Origin: Pseudodesulfovibrio portus
GTDB lineage: Bacteria > Desulfobacterota > Desulfovibrionia > Desulfovibrionales > Desulfovibrionaceae
Direction: 5' to 3'
Assembly (NCBI RefSeq): GCF_026000375.1
Contig: NZ_AP026708.1
Location: forward strand, 2,454,001-2,518,000
DNA: 64,000 bases
Each line of letters begins with the position of its first letter. The stretch's first letter is position 1. The notes under the pieces were generated by a model. That model worked only from the letters and a program-made list of their open reading frames with translations. It did no database searches and had not been told where the DNA came from. Shown piece by piece: positions 40,013 through 48,163 of the stretch. The translations under genes were made by a program, and so were the position numbers.

Positions 40013-40369
40013 TTACTTCTGGTACCAGCTGCCGTCGGGGGCCTGGAGCCAGTTGCCGGGGTGGGCCATCTCGGCGAGCTTGCCCGCCCGGCGCTGTCCG
40101 ACCAGATCGGGCGTGGTGCCGATCTTCTTGGCGATGGCCTGGTACACGGCTGCCCGGTCCTTGTTCTCGGCGGCCACCAGGTCGGATTGGGCCTGCGGGC
40201 TGCGGATTTCCAGGAAGCCCTGGTTGTTTTCGCCCACCAGCCCCTGGTCCTTGAGGGCGACGATGGCCGGGGCGCGATCGGCCATGCGGTCCTTGATGGA
40301 GTCGGCAAAGGCTGCGGTGGCCAGCAGGCAGGCCGCAACGGTTACGAGAATGAGAATCTTATTGCGCAT
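40013..40369 (-). CDS. ydbL: YdbL-like periplasmic protein (DUF1318)
   Basis: A 118-residue protein with a cleavable signal peptide (about 1-22, ending AFA) and the DUF1318 core (IKDRMADRAPAIVALKDQGLVGENNQGFLE). In enterics YdbL is encoded with YdbH and YnbE and influences their intermembrane complex. The start at 40369 follows GGAGGCACC and overlaps the ynbE-like gene end by 11 bp. Confidence 0.85.
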   Translation of the reverse strand: MRNKILILVTVAACLLATAAFADSIKDRMADRAPAIVALKDQGLVGENNQGFLEIRSPQAQSDLVAAENKDRAAVYQAIAKKIGTTPDLVGQRRAGKLAEMAHPGNWLQAPDGSWYQK

Positions 40370-40565
40370 CGGGTGCCTCCTGTTCCGCGGCTTCGTCGAT
40401 GTCCGAGAAGAAATTGTCCAGTTCCTTGTCGACCTTGACGTTGACGTCGATGGTGATGTGGATGGGCTTGACCTCCACGGGGGCCACTTCGACACGGTGA
40501 CTGGTGGAGCATCCCCAGACGGCGAAGAGCAGTAGGCACGTCGCCAGTGTGATTGCCTGTTTCAT
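40359..40565 (-). CDS. ynbE: YnbE-like small lipoprotein
   Basis: A 68-residue lipoprotein: signal helix, lipobox VWGC (C18), then VKPIHITIDVNVKVDKELDNFF typical of YnbE. In E. coli YnbE is the outer-membrane partner that stacks onto YdbH to complete a lipid bridge. The start at 40565 follows GGGGAAAGGAA. Its position between ydbH- and ydbL-like genes confirms the assignment. Confidence 0.85.
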   Translation of the reverse strand: MKQAITLATCLLLFAVWGCSTSHRVEVAPVEVKPIHITIDVNVKVDKELDNFFSDIDEAAEQEAPDAQ

Positions 40566-40664
40566 TTCCTTTCCCCTTCCAGGTTGTCCAAAAAGGATCG
40601 AGTGCGGGGCGGCAGCCGGAAAGCGACGGCAACGACGCAATCGGGCCTTTTACAACAACCTGCC

Positions 40665-43034
40665 TTACTCGATCATGTTCATTATGTCCTTATACAGCAA
40701 AATGCGGTCCAACGGTACGCTGAAATTCACGTCCAACCGCAACCCCTGGAAGTTGGACCCCTTGACGTCGCCGGTGACGCGCATGAACCCTCCGAACTCC
40801 CTGCGGTAGATGAACGGCAGGGTGGACTTGGGCTTGCCGTCCACGGAAAGCCGCACCAGCAGGTCTTCTCCCACGGTGTCCGCCTTGATGCGTACCCATT
40901 TGTACTCGAAGTCGCGGACCGCCTCGCGGGCCAGTTCCAGCTGCCCGCGCTGGGGCGTTCCCTCGGGAATGGACGACACCAGATCCTCCATGGCTTCCAC
41001 CTGGATGACCCCGCCCTCGCCCGGCGTGGAGTGCAAAAATCCGCTGTTGAACGAAATTTTCCCTTTCTTCCAGGCCACGGGCAGCTCGCCGGACAGGGCG
41101 GCCTCGCCCTGGGCTTGGGCCAATCCGAGCTGGGACAGGATGGCCGACAGCTTCAGGTTGGAGCAGAACAGGGTCAGGTTGTACTCGTCGGCCCCGGCCT
41201 TGATCCGGAAGGCGCGGCTGGCTACATGGCCCCCGGCCCATTTGAACCCGGCCTCTTCCACCAGGACCACCGGCCCCGGTTCGAGCTGGAAGGCGATTTC
41301 GCCGTCAGTGAGCTGGATGTTCCCGGCGGACAGGGCGGCAAAGGTCAGCTTCTGGGCGGGCGCGGTGCGCATGGACAGCAGGTCGGGTGACTCCACGGCC
41401 AGCCGGATGCCGGTCATGGAGGTCCCGCCTTCGGACATGGCCAGCGCGCCGTCGGTGAAGGTCGCTCCCGCGCGGCTCTCGACGCCGTCCGCGTCCACCC
41501 GGACCGCCCCGTCCACTCCGAGCGTGCCGGACAGGGTGAGCCCCTTGAGGCTTTTGTCCAGGGTGGCCGGGTCGAACCCGGCGGGCAGGACGTATTTGTC
41601 CACGGAAAATTTGAGCGTGGCGTCCCGGCTGGTCATGGAGGCCAGGCCGGAGAAGAGGACTCGGAGCTTGGGCAGGATGTCGGTGTACAGGGTGCCGCCG
41701 TATGCCAGGTCCGTTCCCTGTTGGCGCACCGTGGCCGCCACCGCGCCGAGCCTGCGGTCCTTGAAGCGCAGGCCGGACAGCTTGAGGGTGCCGGGCGTGT
41801 GGTGTTTGGGGGCGGGCCACTTGAGGGGCAGGGTGAGCCGCAATCCGCGCGACTTGAAGCCGGTGTCGCCGAGGGCCGCGCCCCGGGTCGAGCAGTCCAG
41901 CACCATGTCCGCGCGGTCCGGCCCGGCCAGCCCGGACAGGGAAAAGGTGAACCCCGACAGGTGGATGATGCGGCCGCTGGCGTTGACGGTCATGTTGTCC
42001 GTGTTCACGGCGGTCAGGGCAACGTCCCAGTCGTCGCCCGCCCTGTCCGCCTCCAGCCGTCCGCCGACCTCGGCACCGGCCCCTTCGACGTCGAATTGGG
42101 CGAAGAGGGAGTCCTCGGACGCCCGACCGGCGGCCACGGATACCGTGACCGGGAACGGCGCGGCCACGGACACCGGGTCCAGGGAGAAGGCGATTGCCTT
42201 TTCCGCCACCCGGCCCCTGGCGCTGACAACCGCGTCGTGGGCCAGGTCGATGCCCAGGGCGGACAGGTCCGCGTCGCGGGCGGCCAGGGTGAAGTCGGCG
42301 GTCAGGCCGTCGGGTTGCGACAGGTCGAGCACGGCACTCAGGGACAGGTCCAGGCGGCCCGTGACCGGCAGGGGCAGGACGTCGTTCACGGCCCCCAGCC
42401 GGAAGCCCGTGGTGGAGAGCTCAAGGGAGAGGTCGTTGGCCGTGGGCCCGAGGGTGCCGGTCACCGAGATGTCCTGGTCGCGCGGCCTGAGCGTGCCTTC
42501 GAAGCCGTAGGATTCGCCCGGCTTGAGACGCGCCGAGAAGGGTATGGAGAGCCTGGTCCCCTCAATGTCGCAAAGGAGCACGGAGTCGCGGACGATGATT
42601 TCGCTAAGGGGCAGTTCGGGGAGTTCGGCGGGCCCGGCGTTTTCTTCGGACCGGGGAAGCAGGCCGAGGACCGGCAGGTCGAACCGTTCGCCGTCCCAGG
42701 AGCAGGAAAGGGATATGCCCTCCAGTTCCACGGAATTCACCCGCCCCGCCTTGAGCGAGGCCGGTGTATAGGTGACGTGCACGTTGGACAGCCGCATCCC
42801 GTCCTCGCCGCCGAGCCGCACCGGCCCGATGTCCGCCGAGAACAGCCCCGCGTCCCGGATGCGGAACTCGGTCAGCGGCAACCCCATGTCCGCCGCCAGC
42901 TGCGGCACCAGCCTCTCCAGGTACCGGGGCGTCCACACGGACAGCCCCCATCCTGCGGCCAGCAGCAGGGCCAGCACCCAGGGTGTGATCAGCGCGGTCC
43001 ATCTCAGGACTTTTTTGCCAAGGGAAGCGGACAT
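40665..43034 (-). CDS. ydbH: YdbH-like intermembrane lipid-transport protein (AsmA-like)
   Basis: A 789-residue protein: inner-membrane helix near residues 10-32, then a long periplasmic beta-rich region of AsmA/TamB type (repeated LSGLRFKDRRL, ITLSGTLGVDGAVRV strands) and a C-terminal segment ending FSVPLDRILLYKDIMNMIE. Such proteins form a hydrophobic groove carrying phospholipids to the outer membrane. The order ydbH-ynbE-ydbL is as in enterics. The ribosome site is weak. Confidence 0.85.
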   Translation of the reverse strand: MSASLGKKVLRWTALITPWVLALLLAAGWGLSVWTPRYLERLVPQLAADMGLPLTEFRIRDAGLFSADIGPVRLGGEDGMRLSNVHVTYTPASLKAGRVNSVELEGISLSCSWDGERFDLPVLGLLPRSEENAGPAELPELPLSEIIVRDSVLLCDIEGTRLSIPFSARLKPGESYGFEGTLRPRDQDISVTGTLGPTANDLSLELSTTGFRLGAVNDVLPLPVTGRLDLSLSAVLDLSQPDGLTADFTLAARDADLSALGIDLAHDAVVSARGRVAEKAIAFSLDPVSVAAPFPVTVSVAAGRASEDSLFAQFDVEGAGAEVGGRLEADRAGDDWDVALTAVNTDNMTVNASGRIIHLSGFTFSLSGLAGPDRADMVLDCSTRGAALGDTGFKSRGLRLTLPLKWPAPKHHTPGTLKLSGLRFKDRRLGAVAATVRQQGTDLAYGGTLYTDILPKLRVLFSGLASMTSRDATLKFSVDKYVLPAGFDPATLDKSLKGLTLSGTLGVDGAVRVDADGVESRAGATFTDGALAMSEGGTSMTGIRLAVESPDLLSMRTAPAQKLTFAALSAGNIQLTDGEIAFQLEPGPVVLVEEAGFKWAGGHVASRAFRIKAGADEYNLTLFCSNLKLSAILSQLGLAQAQGEAALSGELPVAWKKGKISFNSGFLHSTPGEGGVIQVEAMEDLVSSIPEGTPQRGQLELAREAVRDFEYKWVRIKADTVGEDLLVRLSVDGKPKSTLPFIYRREFGGFMRVTGDVKGSNFQGLRLDVNFSVPLDRILLYKDIMNMIE

Positions 43035-43263
43035 TTAATATCCATACAGCTTCCGCAACCCCGTTGGCAAGCACCAGCCGCAAGGGTGAGCATTCACGAG
43101 CCCGGAAATACTCTTCAAAAACAGAGCATGAGCGATTCGGGTGGCAAGGCCACCCGACAGCGGGTTGCCCCACGTGGTCTCGAGCAGATATATTTGGATA
43201 ACGAAAAGCGCCGTCAGCGCAGCGACACGGCGCGCGCTCTCGCAAAGGAAGACAACACGGTGA
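43035..43263. other. Gene-free region upstream of ydbH
   Basis: With the adjacent repeat copy this is about 358 bases without a supported gene. It includes a perfect GGGTGGC/GCCACCC hairpin at 43139-43155. It should hold the ydbH promoter, which is not obvious. A plus-strand frame from 43128 runs through the repeat and is not convincing. Confidence 0.4.
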
Positions 43264-43385
43264 GGCTTGGGAGAGTGGGTCAGATGTGCATTTTCTCCGG
43301 CGCAGCCGTACCACAGCCGTACACCCGTACGGCGAGGACAGCGGCAAGCCGGAAAAATGTGCAGATGGCCCGCTATCGCAAGCCG
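43264..43385 (-). repeat. 122-bp structured dispersed repeat, copy B
   Basis: The same length as copy A at 37698-37819. It begins 8 bp after the stop of the TRAP large permease gene on the minus strand. The outer arms, the GGAGAAAATGC/GCACATTTTTCC region and the GTCCTCGCCGTA block are shared; the inner hairpin is CCGTAC/GTACGG here. Confidence 0.8.
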
Positions 43386-43392
43386 GGTCCCT

Positions 43393-44697
43393 CTACTGCA
43401 TCAGGCCGGGGAGAAATGTAACGATCCCCGGAAACAGCATCAGGATGGCCACGCAGACCACGTAGGCGGCCACGAAGTAGGTGACGCCCTTGAACACGTC
43501 GGTCATGGGCACGTCCTTGGCCATGGAGGCCACGATGAAGGTGTTGACCCCCACCGGTGGGGTGATGGCCCCGAGGGTGGTGACCACGGTGATGAGCACG
43601 CCGAACCAGAGCGGGTCGTAGCCCATGGCCGTGACCACGGGGAAGAAGATGGGGATGGTCACCAGGAGCAGGGCCAGGGCGTCCATGACCATGCCGCCGA
43701 TGACGTAGATCAGGCAGATGACCATGATGATGACCATGGGCGGGATGGGCAGCCCGGCCACCCATCCGGCGGCCTCGAAAGGCAGCCGGGTCACGGCCAG
43801 GAAGCGCCCGAAGATGACCGCGCCGAGCATGATGACCATGATCATGCAGGAAATCTTGAGCGAGTCGTTCACGGCCAGGTGGAATTTCTTCCAGCTCATC
43901 TTGCCGGAGATGATGGAGATGAGCAGGGCAAGGGCCGCACCGGCCGCGCCCGCCTCGGTGGGTGTGAAGAATCCCAGGAACAGGCCGCCCATGACCAGGA
44001 TGAACAGGATGACCATCTCGATGGAGCCGGGCAGGGAGCGCAGCTTTTCGGCAAAGGTGGTCTTCGGGCCTGCCGGACCCCATTCGGGGTTCTTTTTGCA
44101 CAGGTACCAGATGGTGCCCAGGAAGAGCAGGGTCAGGAGTATGCCGGGCACCATGCCGCCCACGAAGAGCTGGGCGATGGACTGACTGGTCTGCAACCCG
44201 ATGATGATCAGGACCACCGAGGGCGGGATGACCACGCCGAGCGTCGCGCCCGCAGCCACCGCGCCGGTGGACAGGATCGGTGAGTAGCGGAATTTCTTCA
44301 TCTCGGGCAGGGCCACGGTGGACATGGTGGCGGCGGTGGCCGAGTTGGAGCCGCAGATGGCCGCGAACCCGGCACAGGCCAGGACCGTGGTCATGGCGAT
44401 GCCGCCCCGGATCTGGCCCATCCAGGCGTAGGCGGATTTGTACAGCCGCTCGTTGACTCCGGAGTAGAAGCAGATCTGCCCCATGAGGATGAAGAGCGGG
44501 ATCACGGTCAGCCCGTACTTGGAAAAGACGTTCCACAACTCGGTGCCGAGCATGCCCGTGGCCGCGTTCCAGTTGAGCACGTAGGCGAACCCGCCGAAGC
44601 CGATGAGGGCCATGGCAAAGGCCACGGGGATGCGCAGGAGAAAGATGGCAACCAACAGCAGGAAGGTGCCGACGATGCCGGCGGTGATCGGGTCCAT
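43393..44697 (-). CDS. dctM: TRAP transporter large permease DctM
   Basis: A 434-residue membrane protein with about twelve helices and the DctM signatures ICGSNSATAATMSTVALPEM and GVVIPPSVVLIIIG. It drives sodium- or proton-coupled import of an organic acid delivered by DctP. The start MDPITAGIVG at 44697 overlaps the dctQ stop (TAATG). Confidence 0.95.
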   Translation of the reverse strand: MDPITAGIVGTFLLLVAIFLLRIPVAFAMALIGFGGFAYVLNWNAATGMLGTELWNVFSKYGLTVIPLFILMGQICFYSGVNERLYKSAYAWMGQIRGGIAMTTVLACAGFAAICGSNSATAATMSTVALPEMKKFRYSPILSTGAVAAGATLGVVIPPSVVLIIIGLQTSQSIAQLFVGGMVPGILLTLLFLGTIWYLCKKNPEWGPAGPKTTFAEKLRSLPGSIEMVILFILVMGGLFLGFFTPTEAGAAGAALALLISIISGKMSWKKFHLAVNDSLKISCMIMVIMLGAVIFGRFLAVTRLPFEAAGWVAGLPIPPMVIIMVICLIYVIGGMVMDALALLLVTIPIFFPVVTAMGYDPLWFGVLITVVTTLGAITPPVGVNTFIVASMAKDVPMTDVFKGVTYFVAAYVVCVAILMLFPGIVTFLPGLMQ

Positions 44698-45185
44698 TAC
44701 GCCACCTTTTCCGCGGTCAGGGTTTTGAGCGTGTCCACTGCCAGGACGAAGGCAAGGGCGAAGCATCCGGCTGCGGAGGCGAACACGAACGGGTGGTAGA
44801 TGATCTGGAGGGTCTCGGACACCTCGTTCGTCTGCACCAGGAAGGCGGCCCATTTGCCGGTTTCGATCCCGGCCAGGATGAAGAAGGCGCAGGATACCGC
44901 ATTGGTCAGCGCGTCGGCCCCACGCCTGACGGGAGCCGGGAACCGGGCCAGCAGGATGCCCACGGCGATGTGCGCCTTGTTGCGCTGGGCAAAGGCCAGG
45001 GAAAAGGAGGCCACCACCGCGCCCAGGAAGCCCATCATCTCATAGGTGCCCTGCACCGGCACCCAGACCGCGCGCAGGACCATGTTGGCGCAGGCAAGGA
45101 CCATCATGGATACGAGAAAAAATCCGGCCAGGCCGGTCAGGATCTTGGCGAGCACGCCGGAAATCTTGTCCAGAAAATTGATCAT
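44697..45185 (-). CDS. dctQ: TRAP transporter small permease DctQ
   Basis: A 162-residue protein with four membrane helices and the DctQ pattern (FFLVSMMVLACANMVLRAV, GTYEMMGFLGAVVASFSLAFAQRNKAHIAV). It bridges DctP and DctM. The start at 45185 has only GAGTATCCC upstream. A strong hairpin separates it from dctP. Confidence 0.93.
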   Translation of the reverse strand: MINFLDKISGVLAKILTGLAGFFLVSMMVLACANMVLRAVWVPVQGTYEMMGFLGAVVASFSLAFAQRNKAHIAVGILLARFPAPVRRGADALTNAVSCAFFILAGIETGKWAAFLVQTNEVSETLQIIYHPFVFASAAGCFALAFVLAVDTLKTLTAEKVA

Positions 45186-45198
45186 GGGATACTCGAAA

Positions 45199-45227
45199 AA
45201 ACGCCCCCGCATGGCGCGGGGGCGTTT
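45199..45227 (-). terminator. Terminator between dctP and dctQ
   Basis: AAACGCCCCCGC stem followed on the minus strand by TTTCGAG after the T-rich arm. Partial read-through would give excess binding protein. Confidence 0.85.
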
Positions 45228-45238
45228 GATGTGATCGG

Positions 45239-46246
45239 TTACATGGCTTCGTACTTGGCCTTGAGGGCGAGCATGTCGGCCAGGATGGCGTCGGCGTCCA
45301 GGCCGGCCTTGACGGCCTCGGCCTTCCACTGGTCAACCAGGGGCGTGCCGAGTTCCTTGATCGTGGCGTGCTCGGCAGCGGTCAGTTCGTGGACCTCGAC
45401 CTGGTACTTTTCCTTGGACCAGTTAAGGGAGTCGTCGATGTGCTTGTCCAGGTACTTGCCGGTCCAGACGGCCTGTTCGAGCGCCAGGTCGTCGATGACC
45501 TTTTTGGACTCGGGGGACAGGGCTTCCCAGCGCGCCTTGTTCATGATGATGGCGAACGGGTAGACGGGCAGGTTGGTGATGGTTTCATGGCGGCAGGATT
45601 CCGCGAAGTTGAAGTCCATGAGCACGTCAAAGGAGGAGACAAGGCCCTTGACCACGCCCTTCTGCAGGGCTTCGGGGGTCTGGGACATGGGCATGCCCAC
45701 GCCCTGTGCGCCCAGGCCGGACAGGATCTGGAGAATGGAACCCGAGGCGCGCAGTTCCATGCCGTTCAGGTCGCCGAGCTGCTTGACGGGAGTCTTGCTC
45801 ATGATCTGGGACGGGGCCGAGGTGAACATGGTGATCACCTTGACGTCGGCGAATTCCTTGGGCTGGTACTTCTGGAACAGGTCCCACATGACGCGGCTGG
45901 CCACTTCGGTGGAGGTGAAGGCCACGGGCAGGTTGACCACGGAAATGAGCGGGAACACGCCGGGGTAGTAGGCCGTGGAGATACAGCCGATGTCGGCCTG
46001 GCCGGTCTGCACGCCGCGGAACATGTTCTTGGGGTTGAGCAGCGTGGAACCGGGGAAGGTCTGGACCGCGATGTCGCCGTTCGTGCGCTTCTCCACCTCG
46101 GCTTTCCACTGTTCCATCTGGACGCAGGGGAAGGTCTTGGCGGGCGGGAAGTTGGCATAGGTCAGGGTGGTCCCGGCCAGGGCCGAGGCCGCCATCAGGC
46201 AGGTCAAGGCCAGACTCGCAGCCAGCAGGGTAGTCAGTTTTCTCAT
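45239..46246 (-). CDS. dctP: TRAP transporter substrate-binding protein DctP
   Basis: A 335-residue periplasmic protein with a signal peptide (about 1-23, ending ALA). TLTYANFPPAKTFPCVQMEQW and GMELRASGSILQILSGLGAQGVGMPMSQTPEALQKGVV are typical of the DctP family; the Arg in ELRA binds a substrate carboxylate. The substrate is not predictable. The start at 46246 follows AGAAGGAG in a purine-rich leader. Confidence 0.95.
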   Translation of the reverse strand: MRKLTTLLAASLALTCLMAASALAGTTLTYANFPPAKTFPCVQMEQWKAEVEKRTNGDIAVQTFPGSTLLNPKNMFRGVQTGQADIGCISTAYYPGVFPLISVVNLPVAFTSTEVASRVMWDLFQKYQPKEFADVKVITMFTSAPSQIMSKTPVKQLGDLNGMELRASGSILQILSGLGAQGVGMPMSQTPEALQKGVVKGLVSSFDVLMDFNFAESCRHETITNLPVYPFAIIMNKARWEALSPESKKVIDDLALEQAVWTGKYLDKHIDDSLNWSKEKYQVEVHELTAAEHATIKELGTPLVDQWKAEAVKAGLDADAILADMLALKAKYEAM

Positions 46247-46305
46247 CTCTCTCTCCTTCTCTCTCACTCTCTTTGGGGAATTATGTCGTCGGCGGTGTAT
46301 CGCCG

Positions 46306-47955
46306 TTACAGGTTGAGGTCGTAGGCCAGCACCATGGTCTTGCGGTTGGTGTAGCCCAGCCCGGCAAAGGTGTTGACCAGCACGCACAGCTGTTTCTTGC
46401 CGTCGTTGTTCAGGTCGGCCAGGGCGATGTCGCTGACCTGTCCCTTGATGCGGCGGGTCTTCCAGGCCAGGTTCAACCCCACTTCATCCCAGACCAGGGA
46501 GTGGATTTCGCCCTGGCTGTAGTAGTGGTAGTTGGAGACCAACTGGGCCACGGCGGACAGGTCGCGGTTGAGCAGCAGTTCGTAGCGCTTGCCCGTCAGC
46601 GGAGCCGTGACCATCCTGAACGGGATGTTGTACATGTCGACCATGGTGTCGAGGTTGCTGTTGCCCAGACCGACCATGGTGTTCTGCATGGGGATGGCGA
46701 TGCCGGAGCTGTTGTATGTCTCGTCGGTTTCGTTGAGCCGCTCGAAGGACTGGCTGTAGGTCACCAGCTTGTGCTTGTTGCCCAGGACGATGATCTGGTA
46801 GCCCAGCTCCTTGGGCATGTAGATCATGTTGTAGACGTTGCCGAAGGGCGGCACGGCCAGCTTCTGGCCCAGCTCGATGTCGTCGCCCTTGATGAAGGCC
46901 TCGCGCACGACCTTGTCGAACAGGTGGCTGTGGCCCTTTTTCTGGGCGCAGAGGATGGGCAGATAGGTCGGGGGAAGCCTCAGCACGCCGAGGAACTTGT
47001 TGTATTTCTTGACGACATACTTGAATTTGCCGCCTTCAAAGCGGAGAATGCTGGAGCGCGGGTTGCCCTCGGGGGCCGTGTCGCTGTACTGCGTATCGTA
47101 CTGGTAGGCGCCCACGACGAATTCGGGCGTGCCGTCCCTGTTCAGGTCCGCCACTTCCAACCGGATGGAGATCAGGTTCTTGGGCAGGTCGAAGGTGGTC
47201 AGGTGCTCCAGCTTGCCCTCCCGGAAGCGGTAGGCGGAGATGGCGTCCGACTGCAGGATGAAGACTTCGTTCTGCCCGTCCGCGTCGCCGTCGGTCACCA
47301 CCATGCTGTAGGAGGAGTACCTGAGCGTCTGGCTGCGCCACCGGCCGATGGACTCGGTGCCGCCCTCATACTTGAACTGCGGGTTCAGGGTCGCTTCCTG
47401 GTATCCGTCGTTGCCGCCCACGATGAACGGGGAGTCGGCGGGGCTTGCGGTCTGCATGGTCTTTTCCGCTTCCTTGGACTCTTCGACGGTGCCGTAACCG
47501 GGGCGGTTGAAGATGTCGCCCTGGATGATGTTGCCCTGTTCCTCGAGCCAGGAGGTGATCTCGTCGATGGTCATCTTGCCCTTGGTTTCCCAGGACTTGC
47601 CGTCCTCGCCGACCACGCCAAGGTTGATGTGGGCGTCCTTGTTCAGGATGGCGATGTCGCCGTAGACGAGGTAGTCCACACCCATGCTGCGCAACTGGTT
47701 CAGCGCGTCGCCCGAGTTGCCGGGGGTGGTCATGGCGCTGACGTCCTTGGTGGAGGGCTCCACGTGGCCGATCCATTCCAGGTCGTTTTCCAGGCTGGCC
47801 TGGAAGGCCTTGGAGAAGTAGGAGTATTTTTGCGGGCCGGTGTATTTGAAGGGGAGAACCGCAAAGCTTTTCGCGCCCTGGGCCATGGCCATGGTGGTCA
47901 TGAGCAGCATCGCCGTCAGTGCGATCAAGGCGGTGAAGAAGCGTTGTTTCGTCAT
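46306..47955 (-). CDS. Secreted VCBS/FG-GAP-repeat protein
   Basis: A 549-residue protein: signal peptide (about 1-26, ending AMA), an N-terminal domain like periplasmic LpoB/TolB-type proteins (KSFAVLPFKYTGPQKYSYFSKAF), then a beta-propeller with calcium-loop repeats DGDADGQNE, DLNRDGTPE and DLNNDGKKQ. The repeats resemble FG-GAP/VCBS propellers, probably for ligand or surface binding. The start at 47955 follows CGGAGGG. It precedes the TRAP operon by about 60 bp but a role there is unproven. Confidence 0.8.
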   Translation of the reverse strand: MTKQRFFTALIALTAMLLMTTMAMAQGAKSFAVLPFKYTGPQKYSYFSKAFQASLENDLEWIGHVEPSTKDVSAMTTPGNSGDALNQLRSMGVDYLVYGDIAILNKDAHINLGVVGEDGKSWETKGKMTIDEITSWLEEQGNIIQGDIFNRPGYGTVEESKEAEKTMQTASPADSPFIVGGNDGYQEATLNPQFKYEGGTESIGRWRSQTLRYSSYSMVVTDGDADGQNEVFILQSDAISAYRFREGKLEHLTTFDLPKNLISIRLEVADLNRDGTPEFVVGAYQYDTQYSDTAPEGNPRSSILRFEGGKFKYVVKKYNKFLGVLRLPPTYLPILCAQKKGHSHLFDKVVREAFIKGDDIELGQKLAVPPFGNVYNMIYMPKELGYQIIVLGNKHKLVTYSQSFERLNETDETYNSSGIAIPMQNTMVGLGNSNLDTMVDMYNIPFRMVTAPLTGKRYELLLNRDLSAVAQLVSNYHYYSQGEIHSLVWDEVGLNLAWKTRRIKGQVSDIALADLNNDGKKQLCVLVNTFAGLGYTNRKTMVLAYDLNL

Positions 47956-48163
47956 GGAACCCTCCGATAAGGTATATGGTGTTGTCGTTGATGTTGCGTT
48001 GAGCGCCGCACCCTTTGGTACGGCAGGCCCTTGTACCAGTTTCCGCCACGGGTTGCAAAGTCCTAAAGTGTTGCTCAGGCGGTGACAAGCCGGTATGGCA
48101 CGGATGCGGGCCGAGCTTCGGCCCGGACATGTCACAGAGCCGGATGACCGGCGGGAGAAGAAC

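Noticed and set aside
43128-43421. Plus-strand frame of 97 residues upstream of ydbH
   Set aside because: It crosses the 122-bp structured repeat and continues antisense into dctM; the start lacks a ribosome site.
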